A program made the translations under genes and the position numbers. The notes beneath the pieces were generated by a model, which had not been told where the DNA came from, ran no database searches, and saw only the letters and a program-made list of their open reading frames with translations. This document shows positions 54,840-63,170 of a stretch of DNA of 64,000 bases, piece by piece (within the stretch, counting starts at the first letter, position 1; each line of letters starts with the position of its first letter). Source of the DNA: Facklamia languida CCUG 37842 (GTDB lineage: Bacteria; Bacillota; Bacilli; Lactobacillales; Aerococcaceae); NCBI RefSeq assembly GCF_000245795.1, contig NZ_JH601133.1:1487505-1551504 (forward strand), given 5' to 3'.

Positions 54840-56105
54840 ATGAGAAAGATTCTAAAAAATAAACTATATCTGAAAGTTCTGATTTCAGATTTAATATCAA
54901 ATTTTGGAGATACATTATATTTTATAGCTCTCATGACCTATGTTACGGAGATTAAGGACAGTAATTTAGCCATTTCAATCGTAAATATATCAGAGACTAT
55001 ACCTATCTTATTTACAATATTTTTTGGTATCATTGCAGATAGAACGCTTAATAAAGTGGAGATGATTATTAAAACGTTATGGCTACGGGTGGTTCTATAT
55101 TTATTGGTTGCTGTGGTTATGAATTTTAAGCCATCTATTATAGTAGTCATATTTGCTAGTATAGTTAACCTTATTGCAGATACATTGGGACAATTTGAAA
55201 ATGGCCTTTTCTATCCAATATCTAATCGAATAGTGAAAAAGTCAGAAAGAGAAGAAACTATGGCGTTTAGGCAGACAGTTGTTTCTACGATGAATATTGT
55301 AAATCAATCATTTGGGGCGTTTTTTATCACTATTCTAAGTTTTTCTCACTTAGCTTTTATAAATTCTCTAACTTTTGCTATTAGCCTGTTAATTATGTTA
55401 GTTATCAAAAATCAGATTAATGATTATTATGAGGAGATGAACTCGACCAGCAAGATATCAAAATTTGATTTTAAATCTTCGTTTTCTGAGGTTGTTTCAA
55501 ATTTAAAGCTCTCAATTAATCATCTATTTAGTATCGGCAACATGAAGGCTGCTTTACTTGTTATACCAATACTTAATGGGAGTTTGGCAATTCTCACGCC
55601 ATTAGTTGTTGTTAATCTTTCTAAAGGTTCTAATTTGACAATTATTAATTCTGCGACTACGATCTCACTTTTGGGCATTAGCACTGTTTCAGGAGGAATA
55701 CTAGGGGGCACTTTAATTCTGATTAGTAAAAAATTTAAAAACCTTTCCATAGGCACCTTGTTAAAAATGAATTTGACCACTGTTTTTCTTTCATTTGTTG
55801 CTTTTTACTTTCAAAATATTTATTTAATTATATTATCATCATTTCTTTCAAGTGTATTAGTTAGTGCATTAAATCCTAAACTGGGGGCTATCATATTTAA
55901 TAATATTGATGAGACGAAGTTAGCTACAATATTTGGAGGGATGGTGACATATTTCCAAATAGGAGATATTGTATCAAGGTTACTGTTTTCTACCTTAGTG
56001 ATTTACTTACCGTATAGTCATATTGCAGTAATATATATGTCATTAGTTTTTGTGGCAATTTTATATACATTTAAGGGTTCAAAGTATATAGAAAGGGAAT
56101 CTTAA
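54840..56105 (+). CDS. MFS transporter (efflux type)
   Basis: Intact 421-aa major-facilitator protein with about 12 hydrophobic segments, a short loop motif LDRTLNKVE-like region after the second helix (GIIADRTLNKVEMII, about 62-76), and no long hydrophilic insertion. This is the DHA3/macrolide-efflux-like layout; substrate unknown. ATG 54840 follows ggagac. It is strongly AT-rich and lies 30 nt after a LanC remnant, so a role in exporting or resisting a lanthipeptide is a reasonable inference. It could also be a stray efflux gene. Confidence 0.75.
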   Translation: MRKILKNKLYLKVLISDLISNFGDTLYFIALMTYVTEIKDSNLAISIVNISETIPILFTIFFGIIADRTLNKVEMIIKTLWLRVVLYLLVAVVMNFKPSIIVVIFASIVNLIADTLGQFENGLFYPISNRIVKKSEREETMAFRQTVVSTMNIVNQSFGAFFITILSFSHLAFINSLTFAISLLIMLVIKNQINDYYEEMNSTSKISKFDFKSSFSEVVSNLKLSINHLFSIGNMKAALLVIPILNGSLAILTPLVVVNLSKGSNLTIINSATTISLLGISTVSGGILGGTLILISKKFKNLSIGTLLKMNLTTVFLSFVAFYFQNIYLIILSSFLSSVLVSALNPKLGAIIFNNIDETKLATIFGGMVTYFQIGDIVSRLLFSTLVIYLPYSHIAVIYMSLVFVAILYTFKGSKYIERES

Positions 56106-56470
56106 TTAGTTAAATAATTATAGTTTCTGAAAGGTTGATATAATATGTTGGAGTATAAGTAGAGATAAGTTTTGAAATTTTAGTTTCTAATATTCACTAG
56201 TTTGTAATTTTATATAGTTTTTCCCATATATCATTAAGAAATATCGCAGGAATAAGTACTGACTTTAAATTACATAAGTTTCAGAAATATGATTTTTGGA
56301 CAACCTTTAGGTACAAATAGTAAAGTAACCTGTTAATTTTTCTATTTAACGGTCATAAAAATCCTGAATTTATCTATATCTGTCAAAATTACTTTTTTTT
56401 TGAAAAATTAGGAGCCCCTTCCTTATTCTTTTATATCACGGCTGTATGTGTCCGGAAGAAAAGAAAAAGA
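56106..56470. other. AT-rich gene-free tail of the second island
   Basis: About 365 nt after the MFS gene, with many A and T runs. No ORF, no repeat-family copy and no RNA gene seen. Confidence 0.4.
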
Positions 56471-56472
56471 GA

Positions 56473-56500
56473 CCAAGCAACAGCTTGTTGCTTAGTCTAC
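56473..56500 (-). terminator. Hairpin terminator-like, minus strand
   Basis: aagcaaca / tgttgctt palindrome (56476-56494 area) followed on the minus strand by TCTTTTTCTTTTC. Confidence 0.5.
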
Positions 56501-56508
56501 TTTCTATA

Positions 56509-56535
56509 CCATCAACCCTATTTGACATAGAGCTG
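56509..56535 (-). mobile_element. Possible solitary IS end (ISL3-like inverted repeat)
   Basis: Read on the minus strand: ctctatgtcaaatagggttg followed by atgg. From memory this resembles the terminal repeats of ISL3-family insertion sequences, but no transposase is present and I cannot align it. Its ccatcaaccctatt also occurs at 3455-3468. Confidence 0.25.
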
Positions 56536-56551
56536 TAATTAAGCAAAGTAA

Positions 56552-56592
56552 AGTCGCACTGACTCGATGGAAGGAGTGAGTGCGACTTTTTT
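56552..56592 (-). terminator. Terminator of the hemolysin III gene
   Basis: Perfect stem agtcgcact (56552-56560) / agtgcgact (56579-56587). The plus side has TTTTTT; the minus side, which serves the gene, has TTACTTT. Confidence 0.65.
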
Positions 56593-56611
56593 AGTATTCT
56601 ATGGTTTAGCT

Positions 56612-57280
56612 TTAGACATAACGTAAGATGGATAAGAACATAATGGCTGCACCACCTACGACGAATAAGTGCCAGATGACATGCATCCATCTGTTGTCCT
56701 TCATCCGGTAGAAGATGGTTCCCAGGGAGTAGACAATCCCGCCCAGTGCCAAGAGGAGGACGCCGTTGAATTCGATAGTCTTAATGAGGGGATAGACGAT
56801 CAGAATTCCCAACCAACCCAGGGTGAGGTACATGTAGGTTGAGAGTTTAGGGTAACGGTCAATGGCGATTAATTCAAAGACGATACCCGCTAGGGCTAGG
56901 GTCCAGATTATGGCCAGGAAGAGATAGGCCGTTCGACTTGCTAGAGAGATCATCAGATAAGGCGTATAGGTCCCCGCAATCAGGAGATAGATCGATGAAT
57001 GATCGATCTTTTGGAAGAAGGGGCGGTACTTGGAGAAGGAGAAAGAGTGGTAGAGGGTCGAATTGGTAAAGAGTAAGACGAGGGAGAGGCCATAAATGAT
57101 ATAGGCAACAATTGAAACCCATGATTGGATATGGATCCCTTTTTTAACTAGGAACACTGTGCCGATGATGCTCAACATCGCGGCGATACCGTGGGTGACG
57201 GCATTGAAGACTTCGATGGTGATGAGTTTTCTGCTAGGTATTTCAGGCTGTTTGCCTGACTTTTTTTGTGGGTCAGCCAT
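56612..57280 (-). CDS. Hemolysin III family membrane protein (TrhA)
   Basis: Seven-helix PAQR-like membrane protein; named for a Bacillus cereus hemolysin but most bacterial members affect membrane lipid homeostasis. The 222 aa have a short charged N-terminus (about 1-17), then seven hydrophobic segments. The family motif HSFSFSKYRPFFQKIDHSSIYLLIAGTYTPY lies near 79-109, and a late histidine pair (WMHVIWHLFVVGG, about 198-210) completes the metal-like site. Start ATG 57280 follows aaaggagg on the minus strand. Single gene. Confidence 0.9.
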   Translation of the reverse strand: MADPQKKSGKQPEIPSRKLITIEVFNAVTHGIAAMLSIIGTVFLVKKGIHIQSWVSIVAYIIYGLSLVLLFTNSTLYHSFSFSKYRPFFQKIDHSSIYLLIAGTYTPYLMISLASRTAYLFLAIIWTLALAGIVFELIAIDRYPKLSTYMYLTLGWLGILIVYPLIKTIEFNGVLLLALGGIVYSLGTIFYRMKDNRWMHVIWHLFVVGGAAIMFLSILRYV

Positions 57281-57318
57281 TGGGCTAGCCTCCTTTTTGT
57301 CTGTTTATTCGTGACATT

Positions 57319-57348
57319 ATTGTAGCAATTTGATCTAAATTTTACCAA
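57319..57348 (-). promoter_or_regulatory. Hemolysin III gene promoter
   Basis: Minus strand: TTGGTA (57348-57343), 18 nt, TACAAT (57324-57319), with an extended TGC. Confidence 0.6.
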
Positions 57349-57442
57349 GGATAGGCTTTCTTGTTATGAAAAGATAATGGTTTGGACTTTTAAATGATAG
57401 AGGAATACATTATAAATTAATACTTTTGAGAAAGAAAAACAT

Positions 57443-57608
57443 AAGAGTAGGAAGTGTTGAAGGGATCATCACAAGGGACCGCCCTTCAAAGCAGAGCTTT
57501 TCCGGGCTAGGCCCACTAGGCAATGCCTAGACGGTAAACCGTAAGGCATTGCACGCTACGTGGCCCTTCCTCTTTCCTGTGATGATCCTTCAACACTTCC
57601 TGCTCTTT
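57443..57608 (+). repeat. Structured intergenic repeat, copy H (complete)
   Basis: Arms pair almost perfectly over about 33 bp (aagag / ctctt, aggaagtgttgaagg / ccttcaacacttcct, atcatcaca / tgtgatgat). The arm sequence is unique to this copy. Core hairpins AAAGC-aga-GCTTT and GCAATGCC/GGCATTGC. Confidence 0.92.
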
Positions 57609-57750
57609 ATTTTTGCCTTTGGTAAATTTATTTAGATACTATCATTTAAAAGAAGGCTGGATTTAACGATTAGTCGACTTGGTTTAAAGGATATATTAAC
57701 TAGGCGATCAAATAATCATAAAAATACTTGAGGATCAATCAAAAGACAAA

Positions 57751-57850
57751 TAAGGCAAGGTAATCGTCAATAAGACAGGTCCCTCTTCTTAATCATAGGG
57801 GGCCGTCCTTCAAAGCAGAGCTTTTCCGGGCTAGGCCCACTGGGATTAAG
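57751..57850 (+). repeat. Structured intergenic repeat, copy I (partial)
   Basis: Left arm (cgtcaataagacaggt, cttaatcataggg) and first hairpin AAAGC-aga-GCTTT are kept; it breaks off after ctaggcccactggg and lacks the second hairpin and right arm. Confidence 0.85.
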
Positions 57851-57871
57851 TGATGCAATATAATAAAAAAT

Positions 57872-58060
57872 AAAAGGCAGGGTACCATCAATTAGGCAGG
57901 TTCCAAGGCTTATCATAGGGGACCGCCCTCCAAAACAGAGTTTTTCCGGGCTAGGCCCACTAGGCAATGCCTAAACGGTAAACCGTAAGGCATTGCACGC
58001 TACGTGGATTGTCCTTACTCCCATGATTAAATAGTGAGACCTGCCTTTTATTGACGGATT
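57872..58060 (+). repeat. Structured intergenic repeat, copy J (complete, arms diverged)
   Basis: First hairpin is AAAAC-aga-GTTTT, a paired change from AAAGC/GCTTT. Closing stem GGCCCAC faces GTGGATT, a mismatch that suggests recombination between copy types. Terminal hairpin GCAATGCC/GGCATTGC is intact. Confidence 0.88.
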
Positions 58061-58491
58061 CTATGTTTTAAGTTCATGTCTTTTAAATTCATCCAGTTGC
58101 CAAAAAAGAAAAAATGAATAAAGACTGCCAATATAATGACTGGGTCTTATAATTTATCGACCCTTACTTTTGATGATAAGAAGGTTAGCATTCATTTTTT
58201 AAAGAACAAACAAATATATAAGAGTCCTTGCTCTTATCGCTTCACTTCAAGAATAGGGATTAAAAATAAGATTAGAAAGAAGTCTTACCGATTTTGTCAT
58301 AATAAGAAGGGCAAGATGTCTTGGATACCATCATAGCTAATATTTGCTAGTTCATATTTAAAATGTTCTTTATTTTAGCTTACCTTTAATTTATTGCTCT
58401 ATAAATACGGTATGAAGGATAGTAAATAATAATTTTAATCGCTAGATCAGTAAGGATGTTTACCAATATTTGAACAAGACCAAGAATAAAT
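58061..58491. other. AT-rich gene-free spacer
   Basis: Between repeat copies J and K. A 66-codon open frame (58136-58336) has no ribosome binding site and is rich in K, S and N; I treat it as chance. Confidence 0.4.
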
Positions 58492-58659
58492 ATAAGAAGG
58501 CAGTCTCAATGCTTAATCAAAGGACAGTGGACGATCCACGTAGCTTGCAAGGCCTTACGGTTTACCGTTTAGGCCTTGCCTAGTGGATCGAGCCCGGAAA
58601 AGCTTGGCTTTGGAGGGCGGTCCCCTTTAATTAAGCATTGGGAACTGCCTTTTTTTATG
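58492..58659 (-). repeat. Structured intergenic repeat, copy K (complete, variant stem)
   Basis: Reverse orientation. Arms tcaatgcttaatcaaagg and cctttaattaagcattg pair. The terminal stem is GCAAGGCC/GGCCTTGC instead of GCAATGCC/GGCATTGC, so both sides changed together. Right end ctgccttttttt. Confidence 0.92.
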
Positions 58660-58778
58660 TGTTTTTATTCTTATATATCATCATGAAATGATACTTGATC
58701 CAGGGATATTTTGATAGGCATGACAGTGAGCCTTTATGCCTTGCCCTTGACCAGCCAATAAGGATCAGAGCCTAGACT

Positions 58779-58807
58779 TTCAATAGACCCTGGTTCAATG
58801 GTATACT
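58779..58807 (+). promoter_or_regulatory. yozE promoter
   Basis: TTCAAT (58779-58784), 17 nt, TATACT (58802-58807), with an extended TGG. Confidence 0.6.
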
Positions 58808-58857
58808 AGGGATAATTTAAGACTTGTAAGATTAGAATGAAGAAGAGGAGGGATTAA

Positions 58858-59076
58858 GTGGGAGCCAGCTTTTATGAATTTATCCTGCGCTATAAGGATG
58901 AAGAAGCCAATGACCCCATGAGTCGTTTGGCTAATCAAATTAGTCAAGACCGGACCTTTCCCAAGCAGAGTCAAGACTTTGACCAATTGTCGACTTATAT
59001 GGAACAGAATAGTGATTATAGCCGGATGTTAACCCTGTTTGATGATGCTTGGCAGACATTTCAAGAAATATCTTAA
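58858..59076 (+). CDS. YozE family (UPF0346) protein
   Basis: A 72-aa, one-domain alpha-helical protein of the YozE/SAM-like family (FYEFILRYKDEEANDPMSRLANQI is the conserved first half). Function unknown. It starts at GTG 58858 behind ggaggg. It is 11 nt upstream of the purine phosphorylase gene and shares its promoter. Confidence 0.85.
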   Translation: MGASFYEFILRYKDEEANDPMSRLANQISQDRTFPKQSQDFDQLSTYMEQNSDYSRMLTLFDDAWQTFQEIS

Positions 59077-59087
59077 GGAGGATAACG

Positions 59088-59816
59088 ATGAGTACTCATA
59101 TCAATGCACAAGCCGGAGCGATTGCACCTTATGTCCTATTTCCTGGTGATCCTTTACGGGCTAAGTTTATCGCTGAGACCTATTTGGAAAATGTCACCCA
59201 ATATAATGACGTTCGAAATATGTTCGGCTATACCGGAGACTACCAAGGGGTAAAAGTCTCTGTACAAGGATCGGGGATGGGGATCCCTTCTGCCACGATC
59301 TATGCCGAAGAACTCTACCGTGATTATGATGTAGCAGCTATTATTCGTGTGGGTTCCGCTGGGGGCTTACAGGAGAAGGTCAAGGTGCGCGACTTGGTGA
59401 TTGGCCAAGGGGCAACAACCGACTCCAGTGTGCTCAATAATATTTTTGATGGGCAAGTTTTTTTTGCGGCTTTAGCTTCCTTTGACCTCTTAGACACGGC
59501 TTATCATATTGCCCAAGAAAAGTCACTCCAAGGCGGTTTGCACGTTGGCAATATCCTATCCAGTGACCGCTTCTATAATGAAGAACTAGATAAGCAGAAG
59601 TTGGCAGACTATGGGGTCTTAGCAGTTGAGATGGAAGCGGCTGGACTTTATGCCTTAGCGAATAAATATCAACGCCAAGCCTTAGCAATCTGTACCATCT
59701 CGGACCAGATTCTGACGGGTGAGGAGACAAGTGCCCAAGAAAGAGAGCAGACCTTCACGGACATGATGGAAGTTGCCTTGGAGACCGTGGTCGCCATGAG
59801 TCAAGGGAAGAAGTAA
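59088..59816 (+). CDS. deoD: Purine nucleoside phosphorylase DeoD type
   Basis: Phosphorolysis of purine nucleosides and deoxynucleosides to free base and (deoxy)ribose 1-phosphate; nucleoside salvage. The 242 aa start STHINAQAGAIAPYVLFPGDPLRAKFIAE (the phosphate-binding GDP motif near 20-25), then RVGSAGG (near 87), VEMEAAGLYALA (the base-site glutamate) and CTISDQI. ATG 59088 follows aaggagg; a frame from 59049 overlaps yozE and is not used. No other deo genes are adjacent. Confidence 0.95.
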   Translation: MSTHINAQAGAIAPYVLFPGDPLRAKFIAETYLENVTQYNDVRNMFGYTGDYQGVKVSVQGSGMGIPSATIYAEELYRDYDVAAIIRVGSAGGLQEKVKVRDLVIGQGATTDSSVLNNIFDGQVFFAALASFDLLDTAYHIAQEKSLQGGLHVGNILSSDRFYNEELDKQKLADYGVLAVEMEAAGLYALANKYQRQALAICTISDQILTGEETSAQEREQTFTDMMEVALETVVAMSQGKK

Positions 59817-59821
59817 TCATT

Positions 59822-61321
59822 ATGATCCAAATCGATAAATCACGCAAACCACACCAAACGAAAAAATCAACCCAGTCAGGCGCTGCTGGTTCCAAGAACT
59901 GGGCCTGGTTGGTTCGAGTCTTGGCTGTCTTGGCCCTCATCGGGATCTTTGTGAACCCGACCTCCAGTGTTCAAGCCCTAGACTGGTTCAAGGAGAGCAT
60001 GGGAGTCAAAGAAGATGACCAACTCACTAAACAGGACTTGCAGACCTTGCAAGAAGTCTACCAGACCATTCAAAAGTACTATATCGAGGAAGTCGATAAG
60101 GAAAGCCTGATGCAAGGAGCCTTGAAGGGGATGGTTCAGGCCCTAGAAGAACCCTATTCTGAGTATTTAAGTCCGGAGGAGAGCCAGGCCTTTGATGATA
60201 CGGTTGAGGGTTCCTTTACTGGGATTGGTGTCCAATTTATGATGAAAGACAATCAGGCGACAGTGATTGCGCCGATTGATGGGACTCCCGCTGCCAAGGC
60301 TGGTATCCAGGCAAATGATATCTTTGTCAGCGTGGACGGTGAGCCTCTAGACGGAATGACCTCTAACGAAGTGGTTCAACTGATCCGGGGTCCTGAAGGG
60401 TCGAAGGTGACACTCGAAGTTCAACGAGGGGACTCGCGCTTTGAGGTCGAGTTGACCCGGGCAGAGATTCCGATCACCACGGTTACCAGTGAACTAGACC
60501 CCGACCATCCAGAAGTAGGCTATCTCAAGCTAACCCAATTTGCCTCTACGACCTATGATGAACTGGTTGAAGCCATTACGGATTTAAGGGCAAAAGGAGC
60601 CAAACGCTTTATTTTTGATGTGCGGTATAACCCGGGTGGCTTACTAACGGCTGCCTTGTCGATCTCCAATATGTTCCTTAGCGATGGTCAAGTGATTATG
60701 CAGACGGTCGAGAAAGGTAAAGAACCGCAAGAATATCAAGCGACCGATGCGAATTTGGGCGACTTTCAAGTCGATGAGCCCTATGTGGTCTTGGTCGATG
60801 AGGGATCAGCGTCAGCCAGTGAGATTCTCGCGGCTGCCATCCAGGAGAATACAGATGCTTTGATCGTTGGCAGCAAAACTTTTGGTAAGGGAACCGTTCA
60901 AAATCTAACGACCTTTTCGGAATATGGTGAGTTGAAATTAACCATTGCCAAGTGGCTCACTCCTAAGGGAAATTGGATTCATGACCAGGGACTGGAGCCG
61001 GATGTCAAGGTAGAAATGCCTGCTTTAGCGACAGCTATTCGCTTGAATCCAGAAGAGACCTTGAAGGCGGGCGATGCTTCCGAATTTGTTCGGTCGGCTT
61101 CCTTGATGCTGGATGCTTTAGGTTATGACCTGGCTGAGACCACCTATTTCAATGACCAGATGACCCAAGCGGTTAAGGACTTTCAGAAGGATCATGATTT
61201 GGAGGTGACGGGTGACATTCACTCGACCACCGCTGAAGAATTGATGACCTTATCGCGCGACTATTTGCAAGAGAATGATCCGCAGTATGCCAAGGCCTTA
61301 GATGTCGTGTTAGACCAATAG
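59822..61321 (+). CDS. S41 family C-terminal processing peptidase
   Basis: CtpA/CtpB-type serine protease with an N-terminal membrane anchor (about residues 27-46), facing the outside. The 499 aa have a PDZ domain (about 115-195, with GIGVQFM and DGTPAAKAGIQANDIFVSVDG), the S41 domain with the Ser in DEGSASASEIL (about 321-331) and the general-base Lys in KTFGKGTVQ (about 346-354), and a C-terminal peptidoglycan-binding repeat (SLMLDALGYDLAETTYFN). ATG 59822 follows a weak ggaag. It is preceded by deoD at 5 nt, and a terminator follows. Confidence 0.92.
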   Translation: MIQIDKSRKPHQTKKSTQSGAAGSKNWAWLVRVLAVLALIGIFVNPTSSVQALDWFKESMGVKEDDQLTKQDLQTLQEVYQTIQKYYIEEVDKESLMQGALKGMVQALEEPYSEYLSPEESQAFDDTVEGSFTGIGVQFMMKDNQATVIAPIDGTPAAKAGIQANDIFVSVDGEPLDGMTSNEVVQLIRGPEGSKVTLEVQRGDSRFEVELTRAEIPITTVTSELDPDHPEVGYLKLTQFASTTYDELVEAITDLRAKGAKRFIFDVRYNPGGLLTAALSISNMFLSDGQVIMQTVEKGKEPQEYQATDANLGDFQVDEPYVVLVDEGSASASEILAAAIQENTDALIVGSKTFGKGTVQNLTTFSEYGELKLTIAKWLTPKGNWIHDQGLEPDVKVEMPALATAIRLNPEETLKAGDASEFVRSASLMLDALGYDLAETTYFNDQMTQAVKDFQKDHDLEVTGDIHSTTAEELMTLSRDYLQENDPQYAKALDVVLDQ

Positions 61322-61354
61322 ACCAGGCTTTTACATGATCGAGGGATCGAGTTA

Positions 61355-61393
61355 GGAATGCAGTCCTCCAACTGGGAACTGCATTCTTCCTTT
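61355..61393 (+). terminator. Terminator after the S41 peptidase gene
   Basis: Perfect stem gaatgcag (61356-61363) / ctgcattc (61379-61386), then ttccttt. Confidence 0.7.
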
Positions 61394-61459
61394 ATTAGTG
61401 GAAGTTTGGGCAATAATAGGCCCTTTTTAAATTACGATAGATGAAATGGAGGCGGTTTG

Positions 61460-62317
61460 ATGTATCAAATCCAATGGTATCCCGGCCACATGGCCAAGGC
61501 CCGCCGGGAGGCAGAAGAGAAGTTAAAATTAGTCGACCTGGTGATTGAGTTGGTCGATGCACGAATTCCTGAATCCAGTCGCAACCCCATGATTGCGGAA
61601 ATTATTAGCCAGAAGCCTTCGATTCTGGTCTTGAATAAGCAGGATTTAGCTGATAAGCAGATGACCCAAGCCTGGCTGTCCTACTACCAAGACCAAGGAC
61701 AAGTGGCCCTGGCGATTGATGCCCAACACCAAAAAGGGCTCAAGCCCCTACAAAAAGCCTGTCAGGACTTGATGGCGGATTATTTTGCCAAGCAGAAGGC
61801 GAGGGGAGTCAAGCCGCGCGCGATCCGGCTGATGATCCTAGGGATTCCCAATGTGGGCAAGTCGACCCTGATTAACCGCTTTGTCGGTAAGAACCAGGCG
61901 CAAACTGGCAACAAGCCAGGAGTAACTAAAGCCCAGCGGTGGTTGAAGCTGGGTAAGGAATTTGAACTTTTGGATACGCCAGGTATCTTGTGGCCCAAGT
62001 TTGAGGACCCTCAGACGGGCATTCATCTGGCCTTGACAGGCGCCATTAAAGACCAGTTGATCGAGATGCAGGAATTGGCCCTGGCCTTTATTCCTCATCT
62101 GCAACAATTCTATCCCCATGTTTTAGAAGAAGTGTATGGCTTGACGTCAAGTAATGAAATGGATCCTGCCACGGTATTGACCGATCTGACCCAAAGATTA
62201 GGGCTCAACCAGGACTATCCCAAAGCCGCAGAGCGGTTGATCTTTGACTTTAGGCAGAAGAAGTTAGGAGCGATTACTTTGGACCGGCCGATGGAGGACC
62301 TTCATGTTGGAGAATAA
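61460..62317 (+). CDS. rbgA: Ribosome biogenesis GTPase RbgA (YlqF)
   Basis: GTPase needed for late 50S assembly (uL16 incorporation). The 285 aa have the N-terminal QWYPGHMAKARREAEEKL (about 4-21) and permuted GTPase motifs: NKQDL (G4) before G1 GIPNVGKSTLINR and G3 DTPGILW. ATG 61460 follows ggaggcgg. It overlaps rnhB by 14 nt, a coupled pair conserved in many Firmicutes. Confidence 0.96.
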   Translation: MYQIQWYPGHMAKARREAEEKLKLVDLVIELVDARIPESSRNPMIAEIISQKPSILVLNKQDLADKQMTQAWLSYYQDQGQVALAIDAQHQKGLKPLQKACQDLMADYFAKQKARGVKPRAIRLMILGIPNVGKSTLINRFVGKNQAQTGNKPGVTKAQRWLKLGKEFELLDTPGILWPKFEDPQTGIHLALTGAIKDQLIEMQELALAFIPHLQQFYPHVLEEVYGLTSSNEMDPATVLTDLTQRLGLNQDYPKAAERLIFDFRQKKLGAITLDRPMEDLHVGE

Positions 62318-63098
62318 ATCATTGACTCAACTGAAGGCCCTTATGGCCGATGTCAAGGACTTGGATGATGACCGGTTAGTGGCCTTGCGAAAAGATCCGC
62401 GGCAGGGAGCCAAGAAGCTGGTCCAACAAGTTGAAAAGCGTATTCAACGTCAAGCAGCGGCTTATAAAGCCTACCAAGCCCGCTTAACCTATGAGCGTCA
62501 AGTCTTGGACCAGGATCCTGGACTATTGATTGCGGGGGTCGATGAAGTGGGGCGGGGACCCATTGCGGGTCCAGTGGTGGCGGCAGCAGTGATCCTACCG
62601 TGCGATACACACAGGTGGATTGCGGTCACAGATTCCAAGCAAATCTCGGATAAGACCCGCCGGCAGATGGCGGACTTGATCCGGCAAGAAGCGGTAGCTT
62701 ATGCCATTTGTGAGATTTCGCCTCAAATCATTGACCAAGTCAATATTTATCAGGCCAGCCGCTTGGCCATGAAAGGGGCGGTTGACCAATTAAGCGTTCA
62801 ACCGGATTACCTCTTGATCGATGCCATGACTGTGGACTTGGACATCCCTCAAATGGCTATTACCAAAGGCGACAGCAAGTCCCTGTCAATTGCGGCAGCG
62901 TCCATCCTGGCCAAGGTCTACCGTGATGACTATATGATTCAAATGGTGCAGGAATATCCCGAGTATCACTTTGACCAACATATGGGTTATCCAACGAGCG
63001 TCCATCTCCAAGCCCTGGCGAAGTATGGTCAAACGTCCATCCACCGCCAGTCCTTTGGCCCGGTTCAAAGGACCCAGAAAAACTACAAGCCCTCATAA
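62304..63098 (+). CDS. rnhB: Ribonuclease HII
   Basis: Nicks RNA-DNA junctions to remove single ribonucleotides from DNA. The 264 aa have an N-terminal extension (about 1-65) before the catalytic core; the four acidic residues are in AGVDEVGRGPIAGPVVAAAV (about 72-91), DSKQIS, and LLIDAMTV. ATG 62304 overlaps rbgA by 14 nt. It is followed at 72 nt by dprA. Confidence 0.97.
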   Translation: MLENKSLTQLKALMADVKDLDDDRLVALRKDPRQGAKKLVQQVEKRIQRQAAAYKAYQARLTYERQVLDQDPGLLIAGVDEVGRGPIAGPVVAAAVILPCDTHRWIAVTDSKQISDKTRRQMADLIRQEAVAYAICEISPQIIDQVNIYQASRLAMKGAVDQLSVQPDYLLIDAMTVDLDIPQMAITKGDSKSLSIAAASILAKVYRDDYMIQMVQEYPEYHFDQHMGYPTSVHLQALAKYGQTSIHRQSFGPVQRTQKNYKPS

Positions 63099-63170
63099 GG
63101 TTCGTTACCTTAACGATTAGCGCTTTTATCTGGTGGTCTTTGTACTTATTAAAGTGCAAGGAGGGAGACT

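Noticed and set aside
57767-57967. Minus-strand ORF with the peptide MPSGPSPEKLCFGGRSP twice
   Set aside because: It runs across repeat copies I and J; an artefact of the structured repeat.
58136-58336. Plus-strand 66-codon ORF between repeat copies
   Set aside because: AT-driven composition, no ribosome binding site, no domain signal.
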